Assembly (NCBI GenBank): GCA_030149475.1
Contig: JASBRL010000144.1
Span: forward strand, 1-33,371
DNA: 33,371 bases
Direction: 5' to 3'
Origin: Marinobacter sp.
GTDB taxonomy: Bacteria > Pseudomonadota > Gammaproteobacteria > Pseudomonadales > Oleiphilaceae
In this document: one piece after another, positions 1 to 7,963 of the stretch
How positions within the stretch are numbered: position 1 is the stretch's first letter
Layout: each line of letters opens with the position of its first letter
Notes under the pieces: generated by a model
Databases searched by the model: none
Told to the model about the DNA's origin: nothing
The model's input: the letters and a program-made list of their open reading frames with translations, nothing else
Position numbers and translations under genes: made by a program

Positions 1-6
1 CTGCGG

Positions 7-106
7 GCAAGCGTTGAGAGGCTCATTGGCCGCGTTACGACTCTTGGCAAGGACGTCGGCCATTACCGGCGAGTCGCGCCTCGCCACTGAGCCTCTCAAC
101 ACTTGC
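7..106. repeat. 100-bp element with 19-bp terminal inverted repeats
   Basis: The arm at 7-25 and the arm at 88-106 are inverted copies, 18 of 19 bases matching, with a perfect 13-bp core (14 or 13 to 25 against 88 to 100). A second nested pair lies inside (CGACTC near 37-42 and GAGTCG at 71-76). The whole unit could fold into a long branched hairpin. It lies just downstream of the last chemotaxis-cluster gene (stop at 167). No run of T follows on either strand within the window, so it is not a clear intrinsic terminator. It could be a MITE-like or REP-like mobile palindrome or a structured 3' end. Its left side may continue outside the window. Confidence 0.6.
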
Positions 107-166
107 AGAATCGTCAATAGACTTAATCAGAGGTTCCTTAGATGGTCAGCGCAATACCGGAGCCGT

Positions 167-556
167 TCAGGCCGCCGAACGGCGTCTCAGCGCCGAGACC
201 AGTTCGGCTTCGGGACGGGAAATACCGCAGGTATTCATCAGGTCGTCAACGTCCGCCCCCAACTCGACCAGCCGGGATGCCTCGTCGTAGGAAATTCGTA
301 GCGGATCATTCTGACGCATTTCATCCATGAGTCCGCGCAACTCATGGAGCTGACGTTCACAGGCCACCACGCGGTGGCCGACGCCAATGCTGCCGCTGCC
401 GGTTGCATGCAGTTCACGCCCCAGCGTCTCGCAGCGTTCCCGGAGTTGCCCCCGTAACTGACCAAGTTGCCGGCGCGTGTGCCAGGCATGCACACACAAC
501 AGGGCAAGCGCGGTTATGGTAGAAACCCAGGGGGCTAACGTGATCCAGTCAGTCAT
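167..556 (-). CDS. DUF2802 membrane-anchored protein of the chemotaxis cluster
   Basis: A 129-residue protein with one hydrophobic segment near residues 7-23, then a basic and charged helical stretch with coiled-coil character (about 25-95). The C-terminal part (about 88-125) contains a helix-turn-helix-like pattern, SYDEASRLVELGADVDDLM followed by CGISRPEAELV. This is the DUF2802 family, which in Pseudomonas and Vibrio sits directly downstream of cheW in the polar flagellar chemotaxis operon. Its molecular role is not known to me. A GAGG ribosome site lies about 5 bases before the ATG. The gene follows cheW by about 75 bases and is the last gene of the minus-strand cluster in this window. 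Family membership is recalled from its position and its C-terminal motif. Confidence 0.8.
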   Translation of the reverse strand: MTDWITLAPWVSTITALALLCVHAWHTRRQLGQLRGQLRERCETLGRELHATGSGSIGVGHRVVACERQLHELRGLMDEMRQNDPLRISYDEASRLVELGADVDDLMNTCGISRPEAELVSALRRRSAA

Positions 557-631
557 ACATGCCTCGCAATTGGTCTTGAAGCCGCCGGGCCGCTGACCGG
601 GAGCGCGACATCCCCGGGCTCTGTCAAAGGC

Positions 632-1120
632 TTACAGGGATGCGATCTCGGCCCACTCGTGGTCCGCCAACATTTTGTCGAACTCAACCAGAATGATGAG
701 TTCACCGTTTTTGTTACAAACTCCCTGGATGAACCTGGCACTTTCCTCGTTGCCAACGTTCGGGGCTGTCTCAATTTCGCTGGACTTCAGATACACCACC
801 TCAGCGACTGAATCCACCAGAATACCCATAACCTGATTGGAGGATTCCATCACCACGATGCGTGTTGCATCGGTCACTTCGGCATCCGCCAACCCGAACC
901 GACGCCGGGTATCAATCACTGTCACCACGTTGCCGCGCAGGTTAATGATGCCCAGGACATAGTCCGGGGAACCGGGAACCGGCGCTATTTCGGTGTATCG
1001 CAGAACCTCCTGGATCTGCATGACGCCGATACCGTAGGTTTCTTCGTCAAGCCGGAAGGTCACATACTGAAGTATCTGATCATCCTGGGCCTGATTCTGT
1101 TGTCCACTCTGGGAAGCCAT
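632..1120 (-). CDS. cheW: Chemotaxis coupling protein CheW
   Basis: A 162-residue protein covering a single CheW domain after a Gln-rich N-terminal tail of about 15 residues. Landmarks are the opening strand QYVTFRLDEETYGIGV, the VPGSPDYVLGIINLRG motif and the VDSVAEVV segment, all typical of CheW proteins that join receptors to the CheA kinase at the inner face of the membrane. A GAGGAG ribosome site is well placed before the ATG. It is downstream of the CheW-like parP gene and upstream of the DUF2802 gene, the order seen in Pseudomonas and Vibrio polar clusters. It is probably transcribed from the sigma-28 promoter ahead of parC. Confidence 0.96.
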   Translation of the reverse strand: MASQSGQQNQAQDDQILQYVTFRLDEETYGIGVMQIQEVLRYTEIAPVPGSPDYVLGIINLRGNVVTVIDTRRRFGLADAEVTDATRIVVMESSNQVMGILVDSVAEVVYLKSSEIETAPNVGNEESARFIQGVCNKNGELIILVEFDKMLADHEWAEIASL

Positions 1121-1233
1121 GTTGTCGTTCTCCTCAGCAGGCTGCCCGAAGGGACATCCTGATCGTCAAAATTTTATCGTCAGTGCCCCATACTACAGTC
1201 AGGGGCACAAATCGTGCCAGCTTGATGCCGGTA

Positions 1234-2016
1234 TCACTTCAGGGACAGGGTGTGTTCCTTTTCCGCACGCGCCAGCATAGCCGCCATGGTGCCAACGTCG
1301 ATAAGGGCGCACATGTGCTGGACAACGGTGCCGGCCAGCCAGGGCCGCTTGCTCCGGGCCGACCGCCATCGCACTTCCTCAGGGTCGAGGGTAAAAGACT
1401 GGGCGACATCATCACACGCCAGCGCCCATTCGCTGTTATCCAGCCGGATCACAAAGCGGTAACCGTCACCGGCCCTGGCCGGAACCCGCCCCGCCATAAT
1501 CCACTGCGCCGTATCGACGACCCGCAGGTTCTGACTACGGTCCGGCAGCATACCGAGGTACCAGGGTGGCCGGCCCGGTATGGGCTTTATCCTGCCCTCA
1601 ATACGATGTATCGCCCCCAGCAGCACCAGTGGCACGGCCAGTTGCAGACCGGCCACTTTGAAGATCAGGCATTCAAATGGTTGCTCCGACCAGGCGGGGC
1701 GTGTGTCGGGCTGGATGCTCGCCGCCGGGGGCTCGCCTGATACCGCAGGCTGGCCTGACGCATTGTCGAACCTGGCGGGCGCCGGGGCAGACTCTTCCGA
1801 TGAACGGTCTGCTGGCGACACCGCCACAGATGGCCGCGACGGTGCCTCCACCCGAGTGGGCGCGGCAGACTTTCCAGGCGCCGCCATTGGGGCCGGCCGC
1901 TCAACTTCAATGACCGGTTCCGTTGCGCTCCGGGACGCCGTCTGCAGCAGGTCATCCAGGTAACTGGCCAGCGCACGGGTCGGATCGACCAACTCAGTCC
2001 GGGTATCAGGTTTCAC
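1234..2016 (-). CDS. parP: ParP-type CheW-domain protein (array localisation)
   Basis: A 260-residue protein. Residues 1-30 form a short amphipathic region containing ASYLDDLLQ. Residues about 35-110 are a Pro/Ala/Ser-rich disordered linker. Residues about 112-255 form a divergent CheW-like domain (start CLIFKVAGLQLAVPL, later PIPGRPPWYLGMLP). This architecture and its place between parC and cheW match ParP of Vibrio and the second CheW-like gene of Pseudomonas. ParP is known to bind ParC and to enter arrays through its CheW-like AIF domain, contacting CheA. The start is a GTG at 2014-2016 preceded by GAGGGGG about 6 bases upstream. The role is inferred from homology and context. A plain second CheW is the alternative. 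Confidence 0.83.
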   Translation of the reverse strand: MKPDTRTELVDPTRALASYLDDLLQTASRSATEPVIEVERPAPMAAPGKSAAPTRVEAPSRPSVAVSPADRSSEESAPAPARFDNASGQPAVSGEPPAASIQPDTRPAWSEQPFECLIFKVAGLQLAVPLVLLGAIHRIEGRIKPIPGRPPWYLGMLPDRSQNLRVVDTAQWIMAGRVPARAGDGYRFVIRLDNSEWALACDDVAQSFTLDPEEVRWRSARSKRPWLAGTVVQHMCALIDVGTMAAMLARAEKEHTLSLK

Positions 2017-2071
2017 CAGCCACCCCCTCGCGATGATCGTCGGTTTGGCGCTGTCAAATTACCGTCACGTG

Positions 2072-2863
2072 TCACAAGCGTCCCCCGGCTGCTCCGGTTG
2101 TTTCCAGCAAATCATTGAGCAGACGGCGATACGCCCTCACGCCATGCGTTTCCGCATCAAACTCCGAGGGCACCCGGCCCGACTGGCTGGCATCCCGGAA
2201 TTTGGTGTCCACCGGGATGGCAAACCGCCAAAGCGCGTCGGAATAGGTCTTGCGCAAGGCATTGAGACTTTTCACCGACGCCTGAGTGCGACGATCGAAC
2301 AGCGTCGGCACAATGGTGTACCCCAGTGTGCTTTTCTGCGACCGCATGATCATTTCCAGAGTATGCAGCATTCGCTCTAGTCCCTTGAGCGCCAGAAATT
2401 CGGTTTGCACCGGCACAACCAGATGCTGTGAGGCAGCCAACGCGTTTACCATCAGCACACCCAGCGAGGGCGTATTGTCGAGCAACGCATAGTCAAAGTC
2501 ATCCCACACCTGCGTCAGTGCCCGGGAAACAATCAGCCCCATGCCTTCAACGCCAACCATCTTGCGTTCGAGCGTGGCGAGTGCGGTGCTGGCCGGCAAC
2601 AACGACAGGCCGTCGCAGGACGTCGTTCGAAGCAGTTCCGTGGTCAGCCCGTCCGGCACTTTGCCCTGATGCTGGAAAAGGTCAAAGACACTGTGAGTCA
2701 GGGTATCGGGATCGTAGCCAAACCAGGTTGTCAACGAGCCATGTGGGTCCAGATCCACGACCAGCACCCGCTTACCGCTGGCAGCCAGCAGTCCGCCCAG
2801 CGCTACCACCGACGTTGTTTTTCCCACACCACCCTTCTGATTGGCAACCGCCCAGATCCGCAC
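2072..2863 (-). CDS. parC: ParC-type ParA-family ATPase (polar placement of chemotaxis arrays)
   Basis: A 263-residue ParA/MinD-type ATPase beginning VRIWAVANQKGGVGKTT. The deviant Walker A motif (KGGVGKT) lies at about residues 9-16, the VVDLDPHGS motif follows, and LLDNTPSLG is the Walker B region. In Vibrio and Pseudomonas the gene in this position, between motD/cheB and parP, encodes ParC, which places chemotaxis arrays at the flagellated pole. It is unrelated to topoisomerase ParC. I chose the GTG at 2861-2863 because GGAGA sits about 7 bases upstream and the resulting N-terminus matches the family. A TTG at 2893 would add 10 residues. A sigma-28 promoter lies about 110 bases upstream. 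This is the second ParA-type ATPase of the locus, besides FlhG. Confidence 0.87.
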   Translation of the reverse strand: MRIWAVANQKGGVGKTTSVVALGGLLAASGKRVLVVDLDPHGSLTTWFGYDPDTLTHSVFDLFQHQGKVPDGLTTELLRTTSCDGLSLLPASTALATLERKMVGVEGMGLIVSRALTQVWDDFDYALLDNTPSLGVLMVNALAASQHLVVPVQTEFLALKGLERMLHTLEMIMRSQKSTLGYTIVPTLFDRRTQASVKSLNALRKTYSDALWRFAIPVDTKFRDASQSGRVPSEFDAETHGVRAYRRLLNDLLETTGAAGGRL

Positions 2864-2976
2864 TCGGCTTCTCCATTTGAAAACGCGCCCCAAGGGACGC
2901 CGACATCACTTTTGTCAAGCATTCATGGTCAACACAAATTCCCAGGGTCCACGAGATCACAGGGGCTCAGGGAGGG

Positions 2977-3003
2977 TTATCGGCATCACCCGCCGTTCCT
3001 TGA
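2977..3003 (-). promoter_or_regulatory. Sigma-28 (FliA) promoter of parC-parP-cheW
   Basis: Reading the minus strand, TCAA (3003-3000) is followed after exactly 15 bases by GCCGATAA (2984-2977). This is a full match to the FliA -10 element with correct spacing to a TCAA-type -35. It lies in the 190-bp gap between motD and parC, pointing at parC. Transcription should begin near 2970, giving a leader of about 105 bases. Confidence 0.85.
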
Positions 3004-3055
3004 TATCCGTCGCGATCCGGACTGACTGCAACGCAATGTTAATGCGCCCGCAAAA

Positions 3056-3850
3056 TCAGCGAACGGCGCCGCGGATGCTCGCTTCCCCGGAAATCAACAC
3101 CACCACCCGTCGATTACGACTGCGGCCTTCTGCCGTTTCGTTGCCTGCGACCGGTTGGTATTGTCCATAGCCAACCGCCGCCATACGCTCGGGGTCGACA
3201 CCGTCCATCGTCAGCACCCGCACAACCGCTGAGGCCCGCGCCGAGGATAGCTCCCAGTTGGACGGGAACACGGCGGTCCGGATCGGGCGGTTATCCGTGA
3301 AGCCTTCCACTTTGACCGCATTGTCATGGTCTTTCAGGACGTCCGCAATGGACTGCAGAATCGGGAAGGCATCAAAGTGCGGTTCAGCATCGCCACTGCC
3401 AAAAAGCAGACTATTCCGCAGGCTGAGTTCAATCCACCGGTCATTGGTCTCAAGGGTAACGACCCCCTGGTTGATAAGGTCTTCGAAAGCGGCTGACAGT
3501 TGAATCGACATGGTGCGCAGATTGGCCGATCGCTGTCGGGCGTCTTCGGTCGGATTGCGTGGGGCTTCCATCACCGGCGGGCGGATTACATTCTGCCCGT
3601 CTGCCGGGCGGACATCGGGCGGATGGTCACCGACGGCAAGCGGATTCAGTGACCGCGGGGGGGCGTTGAAGACGCCGCTCAGCGTTTCTGACAGTACTTT
3701 GTACTTGCCTTCGTTGACCGATGAAACCGAATACATCACCACAAAGAAAGCAAACAGCAAAGTGATGAAATCGGCGTAAGAAATCAGCCAACGCTCTTTG
3801 TTATGAAGGTCATCCTGGGGTTGCCGTCGCCGTTGTCGTCGCGATCTCAT
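3056..3850 (-). CDS. motD: Flagellar motor stator protein MotD (MotB family)
   Basis: A 264-residue MotB-type stator subunit. A basic N-terminus leads into one membrane helix (about residues 22-45) with the motif SYADFITLLFAFFVVMYS, whose Asp is the expected proton or ion-binding residue. A linker of about 100 residues follows, then an OmpA-like peptidoglycan-binding domain (about 150-258) with the signatures VEGFTDNRPI and NWELSSARA, ending in RSRNRRVVV. It pairs with MotC encoded just upstream. A GGAGA ribosome site is about 7 bases from the ATG. Order and family match the second stator set of Pseudomonas. No motA/motB pair is in the window. Confidence 0.94.
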   Translation of the reverse strand: MRSRRQRRRQPQDDLHNKERWLISYADFITLLFAFFVVMYSVSSVNEGKYKVLSETLSGVFNAPPRSLNPLAVGDHPPDVRPADGQNVIRPPVMEAPRNPTEDARQRSANLRTMSIQLSAAFEDLINQGVVTLETNDRWIELSLRNSLLFGSGDAEPHFDAFPILQSIADVLKDHDNAVKVEGFTDNRPIRTAVFPSNWELSSARASAVVRVLTMDGVDPERMAAVGYGQYQPVAGNETAEGRSRNRRVVVLISGEASIRGAVR

Positions 3851-3885
3851 GGATTAATCTCCAGCCTGCAAGCAAACAGGCGCGA

Positions 3886-4626
3886 TCAGTGCAGAAAACT
3901 GCGCAGGCGCAGCTCAATGGACCGGGGGTTTTCGCCTTCGGCAATGGCGATGATGCCGTCGATCATCATGTCCTCATAACGGGACCGCTGTCGGGCTATC
4001 GCACGCAACTTGTTGGCCACCGGGAAAAACAGCAGGTTGGCCAGTGCCACACCGTAGATGGTGGCGACAAAGGCCGTGGCAATGCCGCTCCCGAGCGTGT
4101 TGGGATCCTCCAGATTGGTCATCACCTGTATCAGGCCCATTACCGCACCGATAATGCCGATGGTTGGCGAGTACCCGCCCATGGCTTCGAAGACCCGGGC
4201 CGAGTCCAGATCCCGCTGCTCACGGGATTCCAGGTCGACCTCGAGGATACCCCGGATAGTCTCTGCCTCGGCACCGTCCACCAGCAACTGCAAGCCCTTG
4301 CGGGCAAATCGCTCGGGCTCCCGCTCTGCCAGCCCTTCCAGTCCCAGGAGGCCCTGTTTACGCGCCTTGACACTCCAGTCGATGACTTTCCCAATGCCCT
4401 CGTCGAGCCCCACATAAGGCGGCAGAAAAACCCAGCGTACCTGGGCAAAGGCACGACGAAGAACCGGCCAGGATGTCTGCAGGATCGTCGCCGCCAGCGT
4501 ACCCCCTATCACAATCAGACCGGCGGGGGCGTTGAACAGTGAGCCCAGCGCCCCGCCTTCCAGCACATTGCCGCCCAGAATTGCGGCGAAGGCCAGAATG
4601 ATCCCGAGCAGGCTCAGAATATCCAT
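3886..4626 (-). CDS. motC: Flagellar motor stator protein MotC (MotA family)
   Basis: A 246-residue MotA/TolQ/ExbB-type membrane protein with four predicted membrane helices: near residues 3-22 and 30-50, then two after the cytoplasmic loop at about 145-165 and 180-200. The loop between helices 2 and 3 carries the charged cytoplasmic region (ARKQGLLGLEGLAERE). The motif GGYSPTIGIIGAVMGLIQVM is characteristic. It forms the ion channel of the stator with MotD. Its ATG shares one base with the cheB stop (TGATG at 4624-4628), so translation is probably coupled to cheB. Confidence 0.95.
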   Translation of the reverse strand: MDILSLLGIILAFAAILGGNVLEGGALGSLFNAPAGLIVIGGTLAATILQTSWPVLRRAFAQVRWVFLPPYVGLDEGIGKVIDWSVKARKQGLLGLEGLAEREPERFARKGLQLLVDGAEAETIRGILEVDLESREQRDLDSARVFEAMGGYSPTIGIIGAVMGLIQVMTNLEDPNTLGSGIATAFVATIYGVALANLLFFPVANKLRAIARQRSRYEDMMIDGIIAIAEGENPRSIELRLRSFLH

Positions 4627-5732
4627 CAGTTGACGGCCTCAGTCAGTCGTCGGCCAATGTCCTCCAATGGCAGAATTTCATCGGCCAGCCCGGCCTTGAC
4701 CACCGCCATCGGCATACCATAGATCACCGATGTTTTCTCATCCTGGGACCAGACCACCGAGCCGCCCTGTTTCATCAGACGACAGCCATCCTTGCCATCC
4801 GCCCCCATCCCGGTCAGGATCAGCCCCAGTGTATTGCCGGGGAAGCTCCGCGCGAGCGAGCCAAAGGTGACGTCTACACACGGCTTGTAATTGAGTCTGT
4901 CATCGCCGGGCAGAATACGAATCCGCCCCTGGCCACCACGGTTCTCGATCATCATCTGTTTACCACCCGGCGCCAGCAACGCCAGCCCCGGTCTGAGCAA
5001 GTCCCCCTCCTCCGCCTGACGGACCTCTATCTGGCACAGCTTGTTCAACCGGTCGGCGAAGGCGGGCGTAAAACTGGCCGGCATATGCTGAACCAGCACA
5101 ATCGGGGCGGGGAACCGAGCCGGCAACCCGGTCAGCACGCGCTGCAAGGCTATCGGGCCACCCGTTGAGGTTCCTATGGCAACCACCTTGTAGGATCGGG
5201 GCGCCGTCTTGCGGACCGATGAACGACTGCCGACACCCGGTTCAGGCCGTTCCGGTTCCCGCCGGACCGGTGCGGCTGCGGGTTTGGCCGGCGCTCGCGA
5301 TGGCGGCGCGACCGCCGCGAAGCGGCGTCCCGGCTGGCTGCCGGCAACGTCCAGAATGCGCTCTCGCAGGATTTTCTGCAGTTCGCTGGAGGACCGCGCA
5401 ATCTCTTCAAAATTCTTGGGCAGGAAATCCACTGCGCCAGCTTCAAGCGCATCCAGGGTCACCCTGGCGCCCTCGTAGGTCAGCGAGGAGAACATCAGCA
5501 CAGGCACCGGACGGCGAGCCATGATTTCACGAACCGCGGTGATACCGTCCATCACCGGCATTTCGTAATCCATGGTAATCACGTCCGGCCTGAGCTTCTC
5601 CGCCTGTTCAACCGCTTCACGGCCGTTCGTGGCGACGCCCACCACCCGAATGCTGTCGGATGCATTGAGGATCTCGGTCAGTCGCTTGCGAAAAAAACCA
5701 GAATCATCAACGACCAGGACAGAAATCGTCAT
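4626..5732 (-). CDS. cheB: Chemotaxis protein-glutamate methylesterase CheB
   Basis: A 368-residue two-domain protein. The receiver domain (about 1-120) has the acidic pair DD at 9-10, the phospho-acceptor Asp55 in TMDYEMP, and Lys106. A Pro/Arg-rich linker (about 135-178) leads to the methylesterase domain (about 180-368), with catalytic Ser189 in GTSTGG, His216 in QHMP and Asp312 in GMGADG. It removes methyl groups from receptors for adaptation and is activated by CheA. The ribosome site AGGATTGC precedes the ATG. It lies between cheA and motC as in Pseudomonas and Vibrio polar clusters. Confidence 0.97.
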   Translation of the reverse strand: MTISVLVVDDSGFFRKRLTEILNASDSIRVVGVATNGREAVEQAEKLRPDVITMDYEMPVMDGITAVREIMARRPVPVLMFSSLTYEGARVTLDALEAGAVDFLPKNFEEIARSSSELQKILRERILDVAGSQPGRRFAAVAPPSRAPAKPAAAPVRREPERPEPGVGSRSSVRKTAPRSYKVVAIGTSTGGPIALQRVLTGLPARFPAPIVLVQHMPASFTPAFADRLNKLCQIEVRQAEEGDLLRPGLALLAPGGKQMMIENRGGQGRIRILPGDDRLNYKPCVDVTFGSLARSFPGNTLGLILTGMGADGKDGCRLMKQGGSVVWSQDEKTSVIYGMPMAVVKAGLADEILPLEDIGRRLTEAVN

Positions 5733-5789
5733 GCAATCCTACCTTTTGTTACCGGGCCCGGCTGATTGGTATGGCTACTCGGTGCCCGG

Positions 5790-7907
5790 CTATCCATAAT
5801 GTTGCAACAGACTGGGCACATCAATAATCAGTGCAATTCGTCCGTCACCGGTAATAGTGGCCCCCGCCATACCCGGTGTGCCCTGCAATGCGCGGCCCAG
5901 CGGCTTGATCACCACTTCCTCCTGGCCAATCAACTGATCCACCACAAAGCCGACACGCCGGGTGCCCATGGCCACAATCACCACGTGACCCCGGGTCGGC
6001 GACGCCGAATGTTCGACGCCCTTGACCAGCCAGCGTTTGATGTGGAACAGAGGGAACACTTTATCCCGCACCACAATGCACTCACGTCCATCCACCGTGT
6101 TCTTTTTGGTCAGATCGAGGTGGAAGATTTCCACTACATTGACCAGAGGCAAGGCAAAGGACTGGTCGCCGAGCATGATCATCAGCGTCGGCATGATAGC
6201 CAGGGTCAATGGCACCTTGATCACAATGCGGGAGCCTTTGCCCAACTCTGATTCAACGTTGATCATGCCGTTGAGCTGGCCAATCTTGGTCTTGACCACG
6301 TCCATTCCGACACCACGGCCGGACACATCCGAAATCTGCTCCTTGGTGGAGAAGCCGGCGGCAAATATCAGGTTGTAGCATTCAGTCTTTGTCAGCCGGT
6401 CTGCCGCATCCTGATCATAGATGCCTTTTTCGACGGCTTTCTGCCGCAGTTTCTCCGGGTCCATGCCGGCGCCATCATCCTCGATCATCAGCAGAATGTG
6501 GTCCCCTTCCTGCTCTGCCGACAGGGTGACACGACCGACTCTGGGCTTACCGGAACGCTCGCGCTCGTCCGGCAATTCAATACCGTGATCCACCGAATTA
6601 CGAACCAGGTGAACCAGCGGGTCGGACAGGGCTTCTACCAGATTCTTGTCGAGGTCGGTGTCCTCACCGTGCATGACCAGGTTGATTTCTTTCTTCAGGC
6701 TGCGGGCAAGGTCCCGAACGACACGCGGGAAACGGCCGAATACTTTCTTGATCGGCTGCATCCGCGTCTGCATAACCGCCGACTGCAGATCGGTTGTTAC
6801 CACATCCAGGTTGGATACGGCTTTCTGCAAGTGTTCGTCTTCGCTGTTCATCCCCAGCCGTTGCAGCCGGTTGCGCACCAGCACCAGCTCACCCACCATG
6901 TTCATGATGTCGTCGAGCCGTCGGGTGTCCACGCGAACGCTTGTTTCGGTGGCTGGCGCCTGATGTTCCCGGCCAGCCGGTTTATCCGACCCACCATGGT
7001 CGGCTTTGACAGCAGGTTCCGGCTTGTCCTTGCCCGACGGTCTGGCCGTGGGCGTGGATCTGGCAGGCGTCGGCTTTGCCTCGCCAGCCCCGGATTTCGC
7101 GGGATCGGTGCCACCGGTGGTTGGGCTTTTACCTTTGCCGTGGAGCTCATCCAGCAGATTTTCGAATTCGTCATCAGTAATCAGATCGGCCGCGCCGGAC
7201 ACACTCTCCGGCTGGTCCGGAGCAATCGTCTCAGACGGCTCGACAGCGCCCGAGAACTGCCCCTTACCGTGCAGATCATCAAGCAGCGCCTCAAATTCAT
7301 CATCGGTGATCTCGTCACTGTCTGATGAGCCATCGTGCTCTGACGCCGTGGCCTCTCCGGTCCCGGAACCGGCCGGCGCAGACGCGGCTTCATCACCGTT
7401 CAGAGCATCCAGTAACTGCTCAAACTCCTCATCGGTAATATCGCCCTGGCCCTCCCCGGTCGGGGCGTCGTCCGGCCGGTCCACGTCGTCAGGCCCGGCG
7501 GCGCCTGCGTCCTCGCTCTGGGGTTCCGCAAGAACATCCAGGGCATCAATCAGAGCGGTAGGCGCCGACGTAAGCTCCTCGCGGTTACGTACCTGATCGA
7601 ACATGGTGTTGATATAGTCAAGGGCCTGCAACACCACGTCCATCAGCTCGGAATCGACCCGGCGCTTGTGGTTTCTCAGAGTGTCGAACACATTCTCGGC
7701 GGAATGGCAGCAGTTGACCAGCGCATCAAGCTGAAGAAAGCCAGCGCCGCCCTTTACCGTATGAAAGCCACGGAATATGGCATTCAGAAGATCACTGTCG
7801 TCGGGATTCTGTTCCAGATCGACCAGTTGCTCCGAGAGTTTCTCAAGAATCTCGCCCGCTTCAACCAGAAAGTCCTGAAGAATTTCTTCGTCTGCATCAA
7901 ATGACAT
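5790..7907 (-). CDS. cheA: Chemotaxis histidine kinase CheA
   Basis: A 705-residue kinase. The N-terminal Hpt (P1) domain carries the phospho-accepting His49 in FRGFHTVKGG. Residues about 130-320 form a long acidic and Pro-rich linker with three repeats of an ITDDEFExLLDxLHG motif starting at residues 157, 200 and 243, in place of a classical compact P2 domain. The dimerisation segment starts about 325. The HATPase domain follows, with LSDPLVHLVRNSVDHG (N box) and DDGAGMDPEKL (G box). The C-terminal CheW-like regulatory domain ends at 705. It phosphorylates CheY and CheB. GAGG lies about 7 bases before the ATG. In ParC/ParP systems this linker region of CheA binds ParP, which may be the role of the repeats. 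Confidence 0.97.
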   Translation of the reverse strand: MSFDADEEILQDFLVEAGEILEKLSEQLVDLEQNPDDSDLLNAIFRGFHTVKGGAGFLQLDALVNCCHSAENVFDTLRNHKRRVDSELMDVVLQALDYINTMFDQVRNREELTSAPTALIDALDVLAEPQSEDAGAAGPDDVDRPDDAPTGEGQGDITDEEFEQLLDALNGDEAASAPAGSGTGEATASEHDGSSDSDEITDDEFEALLDDLHGKGQFSGAVEPSETIAPDQPESVSGAADLITDDEFENLLDELHGKGKSPTTGGTDPAKSGAGEAKPTPARSTPTARPSGKDKPEPAVKADHGGSDKPAGREHQAPATETSVRVDTRRLDDIMNMVGELVLVRNRLQRLGMNSEDEHLQKAVSNLDVVTTDLQSAVMQTRMQPIKKVFGRFPRVVRDLARSLKKEINLVMHGEDTDLDKNLVEALSDPLVHLVRNSVDHGIELPDERERSGKPRVGRVTLSAEQEGDHILLMIEDDGAGMDPEKLRQKAVEKGIYDQDAADRLTKTECYNLIFAAGFSTKEQISDVSGRGVGMDVVKTKIGQLNGMINVESELGKGSRIVIKVPLTLAIMPTLMIMLGDQSFALPLVNVVEIFHLDLTKKNTVDGRECIVVRDKVFPLFHIKRWLVKGVEHSASPTRGHVVIVAMGTRRVGFVVDQLIGQEEVVIKPLGRALQGTPGMAGATITGDGRIALIIDVPSLLQHYG

Positions 7908-7963
7908 GCAACATCCTCAATGGGCAAACCCTGTTAAACGTGCCAGCGGCGGCGGTCAGCATG

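Noticed and set aside
7..106. Integron attC site
   Set aside because: GTTGAGA and TCTCAAC lie in the reverse orientation to attC core sites and do not fit the GTTRRRY consensus.
2072..2863. Chromosome-partition ParA (Soj) or topoisomerase ParC
   Set aside because: The ParA fold is clear, but no parB or parS-like context exists. Position between motD and parP indicates the chemotaxis-array ParC, and it has no topoisomerase features.
6498..7596. Long plus-strand frames opposite cheA (up to 275 residues)
   Set aside because: They are antisense shadows of GC-rich cheA codons, lack family features, and sit wholly inside a certain gene.
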